A DNA stretch of 64,000 bases from assembly GCA_963739375.1 (NCBI GenBank), contig CAVUAF010000005.1:1-64000 (forward strand), given 5' to 3'. A program made the position numbers and the translations under genes. Numbering within the stretch: the stretch's first letter is position 1; every line of letters begins with the position of its first letter. Under the pieces are notes generated by a model. That model saw only the letters and a list, made by a program, of their open reading frames with translations, did no database searches and was not told the origin of the DNA. Source of the stretch: CAVUAF01 sp963739375. GTDB taxonomy: Bacteria; Acidobacteriota; Terriglobia; Terriglobales; Acidobacteriaceae. Positions 8,721-16,745 of this stretch are shown here, piece by piece.

Positions 8721-9305
8721 TCATGCTTTCGTAAATTCGTCGTAAATGCTCTGCAATCGCTCGCGCAGATGCAGCACCGCATAGCGTTTGCGCGAGAGCA
8801 GCGTATTCACGCTCACGCCGGTCTCGGCGGCCATCTCCTTGAAGCTGCGCCCTTCCAACTCGTGCGCAACAAACACCTCGCGCTGCTCCTCCGGCAGCTC
8901 GTCGACCGCCAACTCGAGTTCATCGAGAAGCACGTTGCGGGCGTAAAGCGCCTCCGGTCCGGCATCGGGCGAAGGCAGCAGGTCTTCCAACTGCAGCAGT
9001 TCGTCGTCCTCGTCCGCGACGGCGGTATCGCTGAAGCTCTCCGGCTTCTTCTTGCGGAAGAGATCGGTGATGCGATTGCGCGCCACGCGAAACAGCCAGC
9101 CGGTGACGTGCTCGATCGGCATCAGCAGGCGGTTCGCTTCCACCAGCTCGTAGAAGACGTCCTGCAGAATGTCCTCGGCGTCGCGCGGGTCGGGCACGCG
9201 CCGGCGAATGAAGTTGCGCAGCCGGGACTGCTCCCGCTTGACCACTTCGGAGATCCGCTGGTCCTGTTCGAGTGCCATCCGCTCCAGGCTCGCCGCGTCC
9301 TTCAT
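8721..9305 (-). CDS. ECF-type RNA polymerase sigma factor
   Basis: A 194-residue sigma-70 family protein with only regions 2 and 4. Region 2 includes DAEDILQDVFYELVEANRLL and GWLFRVARNRITDLFRKKKP; region 4 includes LPEEQREVFVAHELEG, EMAAETGVSVNTLLSRKRYA and HLRERL. It should direct RNA polymerase to a stress-type regulon. No classical anti-sigma factor is adjacent. The small membrane gene 10 bases downstream is the obvious partner candidate. Confidence 0.93.
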   Translation of the reverse strand: MKDAASLERMALEQDQRISEVVKREQSRLRNFIRRRVPDPRDAEDILQDVFYELVEANRLLMPIEHVTGWLFRVARNRITDLFRKKKPESFSDTAVADEDDELLQLEDLLPSPDAGPEALYARNVLLDELELAVDELPEEQREVFVAHELEGRSFKEMAAETGVSVNTLLSRKRYAVLHLRERLQSIYDEFTKA

Positions 9306-9717
9306 CTACGGTTGTAGACGAATGAGGGGGTGCGGATATTGTAGGGTCGCTAAGTTGCTGAGGACGATAGCCCGGATGGGCGGCTGGTTCCGGTTAGCAT
9401 GGCGCCACTTCTCGGACTCGGCGCCTTTAGCGCCGCCTAATGCCTGAGTTAAGCGGTTTTGCAGCCTTGCTGCTCCTGGGTGGCGCTGATTACCTGGCGG
9501 GTGGCCCACACTACCAGTTCGCGGAGGGTAAAGTCTAAACTGCGACCACCCAAGTCGCGGGGGTGCCCCACTCAAGCGCAGCCCGCCCATCTTCCGTCAC
9601 CAAGGCCAGCCTCCGGTTTGCGGGCGTGCGGCGGAACCTCGCGCAGCCGGAAGCCCGGGATCCCCGGCTCGCCGGGGTGAGAGCCCGCCGGCGAAATCCT
9701 GCGCGCGCCACGCGCAG
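9306..9717. other. Gene-free stretch left of the tRNA-Asp cassette
   Basis: About 410 bases without a credible gene. It contains a GC hairpin around 9659-9680 (CCCCGGCTCGCCGGGG). The short open frames here have no RBS, no family features and biased arginine-rich shadow composition. The stretch ends at the left 47-bp repeat. Confidence 0.5.
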
Positions 9718-9764
9718 GACCTCTACCACTCAGGGAGGCTGGGGAAGGGAATGGCGGGGACGAC
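9718..9764. repeat. Left direct repeat (att-like), copy of tRNA-Asp 3' end and flank
   Basis: A 47-base segment matching 11819-11865 in the same orientation with 3 differences. Its right end duplicates the last bases of the tRNA-Asp gene (minus-strand GTCGTCCCCGCCA), and the rest duplicates the tRNA 3' flank. The remainder of the tRNA is absent here. This is the pattern left by site-specific integration into a tRNA 3' end. Confidence 0.8.
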
Positions 9765-9800
9765 GTAAGGGATGCAGGTGAACCCGCTAAGCGGCCTTTC

Positions 9801-11111
9801 TCACAACGTCCGGCTCAAGAGTCTTTGCTGCCAGCCCCGGATCATGTTGGGGTCAGGGGCATTCCAGTTGAAGATTTCAAAAATTCGGCTGATGACTTTG
9901 ATAGCAAGTTCCTCAGCCGATGCTCGCAATTCGGGCACTGCGTAATCGCTCTCAATCAATAATCGCGGCTCCTGCGACGCATACGTTCCGAGCGGCGGGA
10001 ACACGTCCCACGTTACAAGCTGCCGGTCTTTGATACCTGTCATCTCGATAGACGCATGGATCGCAGCGTCCTGCGCAAATCGTTCGTAGTACCGCTTCAA
10101 AAAGACGAACATTTCCGTGATTTCGTAGATTACGTTAACAAAGCCTAAAACCTTTGCGCTTCCGTATTCAGCCTCAACCCTGGCTTTGATGCTCGGATCA
10201 TCCTCCCAATAACCGCCGCGCCACACAAAAAGGCCGCTCCCATAGGCGCGGTACGCCTCTGTGTGACGATTACTGACGGTGTGCGATTGCCTGCCCTCAG
10301 CAAAATTTGCCTCGGTATCCCTGTCAGTGTGTGGAAAATTCCAACCGCGTAAAGACACCTCCGATTCGCGGACAAACCTCCACACGGTTGAAATGTCCGG
10401 GATGCGTTCTCGGCTGTACATTTCCGGCATCGCTCGCAGTTCCCAATAGCCGCCCCACTGAGGCAAGGCTTCGTCGAAATACGTGTGCGCACTCTCGATC
10501 TCTTCGGCGTACTTCGCTATGGTTTGCTCGTTTGTGACCGGCTTTCCTCTGAAAAGAGCTTCAATCGTGCCAAGCAGTTGGTCACCGCGCCTCAGTAAGG
10601 CGCGGTTCATCAGATCACGCATTGTTTCAGCGCTCGGCACCAAGACGCTTGTGGCCTTGTCTGTCCGAATGTATAGACCGCCAGCCTTAAGGATCAGCTT
10701 GGATGAATCGCTGCTGGAATTTGCATCTCTCTTGCAGATGATGGGGACATCCCGAAATTCGGGCACCGTAATCACGACACTCCTCAGACCGTCAACGCTC
10801 AGTTTTTGAACATCGCAAGAGGCAGCAGGATCGGTATAGCGTTGCAGAAAGTCGTTCAATTTGGTGGGGTCGAATGAAGCGAAATCATCTTCGCTCAGGC
10901 CGACGAACTCGAACGTGTCATTTCTGACGCCGAAAACGATGTGCCCGCCATCCTGCGTATTCAGCAGTGCGAGTATGTCCTTAACGAGTTCGCACTTTCC
11001 ATCGCTTGCAGCCGTATTCCAGTTGAGCGATTCTTTGTAATCGAGATTCTTCCTCTCGCTCCTCTGCGCTAAGAGTTCTCGAAGATGGGCTTCCGAAATC
11101 ATTCGTTTCAC
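9801..11111 (-). CDS. AlbA_2 (Schlafen-type) domain protein
   Basis: A 436-residue protein. The N-terminal ~150 residues form an AlbA_2/Schlafen-like domain, with NLDYKESLNWN, ELVKDILALLNTQDGGHIVF and GVRND, which resemble the family pattern of an acidic E-K strand followed by an N-x-x-GG glycine block. The remaining ~290 residues are a helical/mixed region I do not recognise. AlbA_2 domains occur in nucleic-acid-binding regulators, RNase-like Schlafens and anti-phage proteins. The gene lies 45 bases downstream of the TIR-like gene on the same strand, inside the repeat-bounded cassette. Codon use is visibly less GC-rich than neighbours, suggesting transfer. Confidence 0.82.
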   Translation of the reverse strand: MKRMISEAHLRELLAQRSERKNLDYKESLNWNTAASDGKCELVKDILALLNTQDGGHIVFGVRNDTFEFVGLSEDDFASFDPTKLNDFLQRYTDPAASCDVQKLSVDGLRSVVITVPEFRDVPIICKRDANSSSDSSKLILKAGGLYIRTDKATSVLVPSAETMRDLMNRALLRRGDQLLGTIEALFRGKPVTNEQTIAKYAEEIESAHTYFDEALPQWGGYWELRAMPEMYSRERIPDISTVWRFVRESEVSLRGWNFPHTDRDTEANFAEGRQSHTVSNRHTEAYRAYGSGLFVWRGGYWEDDPSIKARVEAEYGSAKVLGFVNVIYEITEMFVFLKRYYERFAQDAAIHASIEMTGIKDRQLVTWDVFPPLGTYASQEPRLLIESDYAVPELRASAEELAIKVISRIFEIFNWNAPDPNMIRGWQQRLLSRTL

Positions 11112-11156
11112 CGACGAGCGTGCCCGAAGGTTGTGGCAGCGGCAGCCTACAGTTCC

Positions 11157-11813
11157 TTACGCGCCCTGCGCCTCGGCTAGAGAGAACTGAATACGAGCGC
11201 TGCAAACCGGGCAGCGCAGCGAATTTACACCGACGTGAGCGCTGTACACGGAATGGCATTTGAAGCAGGTCACTGGGAGGCCTAGAGGTCTTGCGGAGTG
11301 CGCATTCGCTGCCAAGAGCAGGGCAGCCAAGCCGACAACAACTGCGCCACCGACCTCCCCGAGCGCCGCCCCGATCCCTGCGCCTGCCAGACCGGCCTTG
11401 AGGACGTGAGAGTCATCATACGAAACGACGATCTGCCGCAGATATGCGAGCCATTGATCGTCATAATGAAAGGCGACGTAATGACGCAGGTGCGGGATCA
11501 CTACAGACAACCGAGCCGAATCCTCGAATGCTTCCAAGACCCATACGTCCTTGTTGGTAGCAGCGGCATTCCCTGACTCCCAAACAATCCAATCCCGCGT
11601 ATGCCGTAATGCCTCTGCGTGCGGCCCGAGCACAACCATGATGGCGTTTGAGGCGGCGATGTCCGCGATTATCTGAGCAGCAGTTCTGCGCCCACTAACG
11701 ATGGCCTCTATCTCTTCGTATCTGGCTTGAACGTTGCTGGACGCGAATGCTTTGTTTAGAAACGCCAGCGGCTTGGTATCTTTGGCGCTATGGGAAATGA
11801 AGATTTGTGCCAT
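11157..11813 (-). CDS. TIR-like domain protein with membrane segment and zinc ribbon
   Basis: A 218-residue product starting at 11813 (AGAGG about 8 bases upstream). Residues 1-130 resemble bacterial TIR-type domains: AQIFISHSAKDTKPLAFLNK at the start and DWIVWESGNAAA, where the Glu could be the NADase catalytic residue. A glycine/alanine-rich hydrophobic segment follows (about 145-180; GAGIGAALGEVGGAVVVGLA), then a C-terminal zinc ribbon (CFKCHS and CPVC). TIR NADases act in immune signalling and abortive infection. Its promoter region overlaps the right 47-bp repeat. It is the first gene of a two-gene operon with the AlbA_2 gene. Confidence 0.75.
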   Translation of the reverse strand: MAQIFISHSAKDTKPLAFLNKAFASSNVQARYEEIEAIVSGRRTAAQIIADIAASNAIMVVLGPHAEALRHTRDWIVWESGNAAATNKDVWVLEAFEDSARLSVVIPHLRHYVAFHYDDQWLAYLRQIVVSYDDSHVLKAGLAGAGIGAALGEVGGAVVVGLAALLLAANAHSARPLGLPVTCFKCHSVYSAHVGVNSLRCPVCSARIQFSLAEAQGA

Positions 11814-11818
11814 TGAAA

Positions 11819-11865
11819 GACCTCTACCACTCATGGAAGCTCGGGAAGGGAATGGCGGGGACGAC
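11819..11865. repeat. Right direct repeat (att-like) overlapping tRNA-Asp 3' end
   Basis: The partner of 9718-9764 with 3 mismatches in 47. It spans the final 13 bases of the tRNA-Asp gene (including CCA) and about 34 bases of its 3' flank. The flank also holds the RBS/5' region of the TIR-like gene, so expression of the cassette starts inside the junction. Confidence 0.8.
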
Positions 11866-11929
11866 GGGACTCGAACCCGCGGCCTCTGCCGTGACAGGGC
11901 AGCGTTCTAACCAACTGAACTACGTCCCC
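11853..11929 (-). tRNA. tRNA-Asp (GUC)
   Basis: Seventy-seven bases including encoded CCA. The acceptor strand GGGGACG pairs with CGTCCCC, the anticodon loop is CTGTCAC with anticodon GTC, and the T arm is CGGGTTCGAGTCCCG. The 3' end is duplicated at 9718-9764. Confidence 0.96.
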
Positions 11930-11971
11930 GACTTTGCCGTCGGACTTCCTGTGCCGCCGCCAGCGGCGCGA

Positions 11972-12048
11972 TGGTGGGCAGTGCAGGACTCGAACCTGCG
12001 ACCTCCTGCTTGTAAGGCAGGCGCTCTAACCAGCTGAGCTAACCGCCC
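11972..12048 (-). tRNA. tRNA-Val (UAC)
   Basis: Seventy-seven bases including encoded CCA. The acceptor GGGCGGT pairs with ACTGCCC. The anticodon loop is CTTACAA with anticodon TAC, and the T arm is GCAGGTTCGAGTCCTGC. It lies upstream of tRNA-Asp on the same strand, 42 bases away, so the two probably share a transcript. Confidence 0.96.
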
Positions 12049-12240
12049 CTCTCACCTCCGCCGCGCGCGCACCAACCCGCGCCGGCGGCGTCCGCCAACA
12101 CCCGTTCCGCACATTGCGCCGGCTGGCTGACAGAGGTAAGCGGAGCTAGGAATTGGCTCCACCGCCAGTATAGCGGCGGTGCGTAGCACGGTCAAACGCG
12201 CGCCCGCGCGCGCTGCGGGACATCCATTTCCGCGTCAGCG

Positions 12241-13068
12241 CTACTTCTTGGGCTTCGGCTGACGCGGAGCCAGTCCGAACAGGTGGTCGATGGGCCCGGC
12301 GCCGTGCCCTAGCGGTTCCGCCGCCGCGATCGCTCCCGTCACATAGTCTTTGGCGCGCCGCACCGCGTCTTCCAGCCCGCTCCCCAGCGCCAGGTGGCAG
12401 GCGAGGGAGGTGGCGAACGCGCAGCCCGTGCCGTGGCTCGCGCGCGTCTCCAGCTTCACTCCGGGAAACTCCCGCACCTCGCGGGCGCCGCGCGCCTCGT
12501 AGCTCAGCAGATCGGTGGGAATCTCCAGGTGTCCGCCTTTGATCACCACCGCCCGGGCGCCCAACTGGTGCAGCCGCTCGGCCGCCGCCCGCGCCTCTTC
12601 CAGACTCCGGACCGGCAGGCCCGTCAGGGCAAACGCCTCGTCGAGGTTGGGCGTTACCACGGTGGCCAGGGGCAACAGGCCCAGCAGCTCGGGCACTCCG
12701 GCAGCCTCCAGCAGCGCCGCGCCGGAACTGGACCGCAAGACCGGATCCAGCACCACCGGGCACCGGGTACCCGCCACCCGGGCCTCCAGGAACCCGCCCA
12801 CGGCCTCGGCGACCCCCTTGGAGCCCAGCATCCCAATCTTGACCGCGGCTATTACCAGGTCGCTGGCCAGCTCCTCCAGCGTCGCCCGCACCAGCTCTGG
12901 CTCCACCGCCGCCACCCGCCGTACCCCGGCGGTGGACTGGACGGTCAGGGCGGTAATGCAGGCCACGCCGTAGCAGCCGTGGGCGGCCGCCGTCTTGATG
13001 TCGGCCGTCACCCCGGCCCCTGACGAGGGGTCAAACCCGGCGATGCTGAGCACGACCGGCTGGGCCAT
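12241..13068 (-). CDS. thiD: Hydroxymethylpyrimidine/phosphomethylpyrimidine kinase
   Basis: A 275-residue ribokinase-like enzyme phosphorylating HMP and HMP-P in thiamine synthesis. Diagnostic segments are VVLSIAGFDPSSGAGVTADI at the start, HGCYGVACITALTVQST, VLDPVLRSSSGAALL, TPNLDEAFAL, VIKGGHL, and the anion hole/catalytic Asp block ASHGTGCAFATSLA. Length is normal for ThiD. No TPP riboswitch sequence is recognisable upstream and no other thi gene adjoins. YjbQ at 47.4 kb is a second possible thiamine-linked gene in the window. Confidence 0.95.
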   Translation of the reverse strand: MAQPVVLSIAGFDPSSGAGVTADIKTAAAHGCYGVACITALTVQSTAGVRRVAAVEPELVRATLEELASDLVIAAVKIGMLGSKGVAEAVGGFLEARVAGTRCPVVLDPVLRSSSGAALLEAAGVPELLGLLPLATVVTPNLDEAFALTGLPVRSLEEARAAAERLHQLGARAVVIKGGHLEIPTDLLSYEARGAREVREFPGVKLETRASHGTGCAFATSLACHLALGSGLEDAVRRAKDYVTGAIAAAEPLGHGAGPIDHLFGLAPRQPKPKK

Positions 13069-13303
13069 AAACGCACTCTACCGGAGCCGCCCGCCGGCGG
13101 GAAGCCCCCGAAACCGCAGGGGGATCGGGGCCGGTCGCGGCCCCCCAGAGCCGCCCGTCCGGGTACTGCACCGTCCTTGGTGCAGGGTCATTCTGGACAT
13201 CCGCGTCCATTATCGGCAGCCGCTTCCGCCTCGCTGCCCGCCGGCCATCTCGGAGATCTCCGTATGTAACTGATTCAACAGGACTTTAATTCATTTTCGG
13301 AGG
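13069..13303. other. Intergenic region between thiD and rlpA
   Basis: Upstream region for two divergent genes. Its thiD-proximal half is GC-rich with short self-complementary runs (for example GCACCGTCCTTGGTGC near 13170). Nothing resembling a riboswitch core is present. The right edge holds the rlpA promoter. Confidence 0.5.
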
Positions 13304-13332
13304 TTGACCTACGCCCCCTGTTTCCATACAAT
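13304..13332 (+). promoter_or_regulatory. Sigma-70 promoter of rlpA
   Basis: TTGACC (13304-13309), a 17-base spacer and TACAAT (13327-13332), about 46 bases upstream of the rlpA start codon. The spacing is ideal with one mismatch in each box. Confidence 0.75.
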
Positions 13333-13378
13333 TAGAGGATTCCAATGGGGGAGGGACTTTGCCACTACGAGGTGTTGA

Positions 13379-13834
13379 ATGAAGCGAGTACTGGCGCACG
13401 TCCTGGCTACCGGGTTTCTGGTCGCCAGCATGGGTGCAGCACCCGTCAAGAAGAGCAATCTGGGCCCCTCGCAAGCTGCCAATGCCATTCCCAAGCCTTA
13501 CCAGGTAGGCCGGGCCTCCTGGTACGGTAAACCGTTCGCTGGACGCAGTACGGCCAGCGGCGAGACCTTTGACATGTACCTCTTAACGGCCGCCCACCGT
13601 ACGCTCCCCATGGGAACGCAGGTGAAGGTCACCAACCTGGCCAATGGCCGCTCCCTCATCGTCCGCATCAACGATCGCGGCCCGATGATTACGGGGCGCA
13701 TCATTGACCTTTCCTACGCCGCCGCCCGCGTGCTCCTGCTCAGCCAGCCCGGGATCGGCAAGGTGCGGCTGGACCTGGTTCCTGCCGCCCGCGAGGTCGC
13801 GCTCCTCAGCGACTCGTCCGCAACCGGCGAGTAG
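13379..13834 (+). CDS. rlpA: RlpA-like septal ring lytic transglycosylase
   Basis: A 151-residue secreted protein with a signal peptide (MKRVLAHVLATGFLVASMGA) and one double-psi beta-barrel domain. The RlpA signature runs GRASWYGKPFAGRSTASGE, AAHRTLPMGTQVKVTNL, then VRINDRGPMITGRIIDLSYA with the catalytic Asp. Such enzymes cleave naked glycan strands during daughter-cell separation. The C-terminal SPOR domain of longer RlpA proteins is absent. A good promoter lies upstream. Confidence 0.92.
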   Translation: MKRVLAHVLATGFLVASMGAAPVKKSNLGPSQAANAIPKPYQVGRASWYGKPFAGRSTASGETFDMYLLTAAHRTLPMGTQVKVTNLANGRSLIVRINDRGPMITGRIIDLSYAAARVLLLSQPGIGKVRLDLVPAAREVALLSDSSATGE

Positions 13835-13884
13835 CCGCTTTACCCGAGTGGTACTGTAGAGGCGGGGAGATTCCTCGTCTCTAC

Positions 13885-14607
13885 ATGACCGCCGCGGACC
13901 GCCTGATCGTCGCCCTCGACTTTGCCACTGCCGCCGAGGCGCGAGGCCTCGTCACGCGCCTCAGCGACATCGTCTCGACCTACAAGGTAGGGAAGCAGCT
14001 CTTCACCGCCGAGGGCCCTGCCGTGGTGCGTGAACTCCGCGCCGCCGGAAAGCAGGTCTTCCTCGACCTCAAGTTCCACGACATTCCCAACACCGTCGCC
14101 TCCGCCGTGCGCTCGGCCGCGGCGCTCGACGTCAAGATGCTGAACGTGCACGCCGCCGGCGGCCGCGCCATGCTGCAAGCCGCCGCGGAGGCGGCGGCCG
14201 CGTGCCCGCGCCCGCCGCTCCTGCTCGCCGTGACCGTCCTCACCAGCCTCGACGACGCCGCGCTCCAGGAGACCGGCGTCGCCAGCCGCGTGCTGGAGCA
14301 GGTGCTGCGTCTCGCCACCCTGGCCCGCGACGCTGGTTGCGGCGGCGTGGTTGCCTCAGCGCGCGAGGCCGCCGCCATCCGCCGCGAGCTGGGCCCGGAC
14401 TTCACGATTGTCGCGCTGGGCATCCGTCCTGCGGGCGCCGCCATCGGCGACCAGGCCCGTTCGGTCACTCCGGCCGCGGCCATCGCTGCCGGCGCCGACT
14501 ACCTCGGTGTCGGCCGCCCCATCATCGCCGCCCCCGACCCTGTGGCGGCCGCCCGGTCAATCCTCGCCGAAATCGAGGCTGCCACCAACGCGGCGCCGGC
14601 GCGCTGA
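13885..14607 (+). CDS. pyrF: Orotidine 5'-phosphate decarboxylase
   Basis: A 240-residue TIM-barrel enzyme converting OMP to UMP, the last step of pyrimidine synthesis. The N-terminus DRLIVALDFATAAEA carries the substrate Asp. The catalytic tetrad motif is DLKFHDIPNT with K-x-x-D, and the phosphate-binding end is YLGVGRPIIAAPDP. It lies 50 bases after rlpA on the same strand and may be co-transcribed. Other pyr genes are not in the window. Confidence 0.96.
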   Translation: MTAADRLIVALDFATAAEARGLVTRLSDIVSTYKVGKQLFTAEGPAVVRELRAAGKQVFLDLKFHDIPNTVASAVRSAAALDVKMLNVHAAGGRAMLQAAAEAAAACPRPPLLLAVTVLTSLDDAALQETGVASRVLEQVLRLATLARDAGCGGVVASAREAAAIRRELGPDFTIVALGIRPAGAAIGDQARSVTPAAAIAAGADYLGVGRPIIAAPDPVAAARSILAEIEAATNAAPAR

Positions 14608-16557
14608 TCAGCGCTTCACCACCGTGATCGTTACCTGCGACGGATACTCCCGCGAGTGATGCACCGCGTTGTGCGCCACCACGCCGGTTTCCTCGTCGTA
14701 GTTGCTGCCGCCGGTGTTCAGGTTGCGGTCGAAGCGCGGGAAGTTGCTGCTGGAAACCTCCAGGCGGATGCGGTGCCCGGCGGGAAAGTAGTTGCTCGTG
14801 GTCATCGGTTGCAGCGTGACCTTGTAGACCTTGCCCGCCTCCAGCCACGCCACCGGCTGGTCGTAGCCGTTGCGATACCGCAGCCGCTGGATGGTCTCAT
14901 CCAGGTTGTAGGCGGGACCGTCGGGATAGACGTCGATGAGCTTGACGGTAAAGTCCGTGTCCTTGGCGTCCGACGAGACGTAGAGCGTCGCCTCGATCGG
15001 CCCGCTCACCTCCAGCGCTTCCGCCAACGGCTCGGTGGTGTAGACCAGAATGTCGGGCCGCTCCTCCATCTTGCGCTGGTCGAAAGCGCCGCCGGTCACG
15101 GCGTTCCCGGTGCAGCAGACGTTCCCGCCGTACGACGGCACCGGGTTCATCGGATCGTAGGTAAAGCTGTCGGGAGCGTCCGTGGCCGGCGCTGTCGTGC
15201 CCAGCGCGCCATCCCCCGTCAGCGTGTTCGCTTTGCCGCCACTCGCCAGGTAGAAGGTTATGGGCTGCGCGCCCTGCGGCGGCCAGGTCTCCGACGACTG
15301 CCACTTGTTCAGCCCCATGGTGTAGTACTGCACCTTCGGGGTCGCGTGCAGGATGTGGTTCTCCTCGCCTTTCAGGAAGTAATCGAACCAGCCGTAGGTG
15401 AGGGAATCGTAGTTGAGGCGCGCGTCGCCCACGCTGCGCTCGCCGACCACCGTGTTCTCGGTGGCGCGCTTGTAGGAGCAGTGCAGCGTCGGGGCAATGA
15501 CGGCGTACTGCTCGTCCGCGATCTCCGGCTTGGCGGTGTGCCGGACGTAGTTGTAGGCCGCCAGGTTCGGCCCCACCGACACGTCGTACCACGACATGAA
15601 CCACAGTCCGGGCACGTTGATCGGCATGTCGTCGTGCCACAGCCCGCCCTTGTACCAGGCGGGATCGTTGGGCGTGCGCCGGATCATGGCCCCCCCGGTC
15701 GGCACCGGCATGGCATCGGCAAAAATGCCGTGCGGCCCGTCCACCGCCTTGATGATGTCCTGCTCCGGCAGGTGGCGCAGCGCCTGCGCCCAGTCCACCG
15801 GCGGGAGCTGCTGGGCCAGGTCGAATTCCGTCGAGACGCGCACCAGGTCTTCCTGCGAGGTGCTGGGCGGGAGCATGGGCCGCACCTGGTTCTGCTCGCC
15901 ATAGAGCCAGGCGATAAACAGCATCTGCACCGCGCCGCCGCGGAACCAGTTCCCCTGCTCGTAGTACGGCTTCACCCGCCCCACGCCGGCGCCGAAGCCC
16001 TGCGGGATGATGGTCGCCAGTCCGGGAGGCGCCGTGGCTGCCACCCCCATCTGCCACTCGGCTGTCGACGAGCACCCGATCAGCCCTACCTTGCCGTTCG
16101 ACCACGGTTGCGACGACATCCACTTGATGGCGTCGTAGCCATCGGTGCGCGGCGGCCCCAGAATGTCGTAGTTCCCCTCGCTGAAGAAGTGCCCGCGCTC
16201 GTTCATCTCCACGTAGGCGTAGCCGCGCTTCACCGCGTCGAGCTCCGTGCTCAGGTCGCGCGGCACCCCGTTGCGCACGTCCCACCAGTTGAAGTTGTAC
16301 GGGGTGCGGACGAAGATGATGGGATACTTTTTCGACGTGTCCTTCGGCCGGTAAACGTCGGCCTGCATACGCTTGCCGTCGCGCATCGGCACCATCAGCT
16401 TGCGCTCGATGACGGCGATCCGCTCCAGCTCTTTCTCGATCGGGCTGCGCCGCGCGGCTTGCTCAGGCGTCAGCTCGCGCCGCGGCTGCGCGGCGATGCA
16501 GGGAACGAGGATGGTGGCGGCGATGAGTACGGCCAGGACACGACCGACCTTTTGCAT
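14608..16557 (-). CDS. CocE/NonD family hydrolase (X-Pro dipeptidyl-peptidase-like), exported
   Basis: A 649-residue alpha/beta-hydrolase. The start at 16557 opens a signal peptide (MQKVGRVLAVLIAATILVPC) with GGGGG upstream; in-frame codons further up give no export signal. KLMVPMRDGKRMQADVYRPK is the typical N-terminus. The nucleophile elbow reads GLIGCSSTAEWQ (Ser after G-C-S), and the C-terminal jelly-roll carries HRIRLEVSSSNFPRFDRN with N-LNTG, typical of the X-Pro/CocE C-terminal domain. It probably hydrolyses acyl or prolyl esters/amides outside the cytoplasm. Its stop is adjacent to the convergent pyrF stop (14607/14608). Confidence 0.92.
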   Translation of the reverse strand: MQKVGRVLAVLIAATILVPCIAAQPRRELTPEQAARRSPIEKELERIAVIERKLMVPMRDGKRMQADVYRPKDTSKKYPIIFVRTPYNFNWWDVRNGVPRDLSTELDAVKRGYAYVEMNERGHFFSEGNYDILGPPRTDGYDAIKWMSSQPWSNGKVGLIGCSSTAEWQMGVAATAPPGLATIIPQGFGAGVGRVKPYYEQGNWFRGGAVQMLFIAWLYGEQNQVRPMLPPSTSQEDLVRVSTEFDLAQQLPPVDWAQALRHLPEQDIIKAVDGPHGIFADAMPVPTGGAMIRRTPNDPAWYKGGLWHDDMPINVPGLWFMSWYDVSVGPNLAAYNYVRHTAKPEIADEQYAVIAPTLHCSYKRATENTVVGERSVGDARLNYDSLTYGWFDYFLKGEENHILHATPKVQYYTMGLNKWQSSETWPPQGAQPITFYLASGGKANTLTGDGALGTTAPATDAPDSFTYDPMNPVPSYGGNVCCTGNAVTGGAFDQRKMEERPDILVYTTEPLAEALEVSGPIEATLYVSSDAKDTDFTVKLIDVYPDGPAYNLDETIQRLRYRNGYDQPVAWLEAGKVYKVTLQPMTTSNYFPAGHRIRLEVSSSNFPRFDRNLNTGGSNYDEETGVVAHNAVHHSREYPSQVTITVVKR

Positions 16558-16622
16558 GTCTTTGCCCCCGGAGAGATGCGGAAGTGTACACGACGCAGAA
16601 CTCACCGCGCACGGCACGCATG

Positions 16623-16652
16623 GGGTCATCCTGAGCGCAGCGAAGGATCCCC
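16623..16652. repeat. Dispersed GATCCTTCG/CTCAGGATGAC element
   Basis: Carries TCATCCTGAGCGCAGCGAAG next to GATCCCC. Related copies in the opposite orientation lie at 36847-36913 and 37698-37790. It sits in the 188-base divergent region between the CocE-type hydrolase and the Sec-candidate gene. Confidence 0.6.
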
Positions 16653-16745
16653 GCTCTGCATGGCATCACTGACTTCACGTTGAAAAAGGTGTAGGAAGCC
16701 TCTGTAGCGACAGAGCACGACTCCGTCACTGCTCGGGAGTGCCCC

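Noticed and set aside
9535..9729. Small minus-strand open frame left of the tRNA-Asp cassette
   Set aside because: Arg/Ala-rich composition, no RBS, and it runs into the repeat; not supportable as a gene.
12146..12763. 205-codon frame overlapping thiD on the same strand
   Set aside because: Gly/Arg/Ala-rich shadow in another frame of a clear ThiD gene.
13069..13303. TPP riboswitch before thiD
   Set aside because: No CTGAGA...ACCTGAT-type core or matching helices were found.
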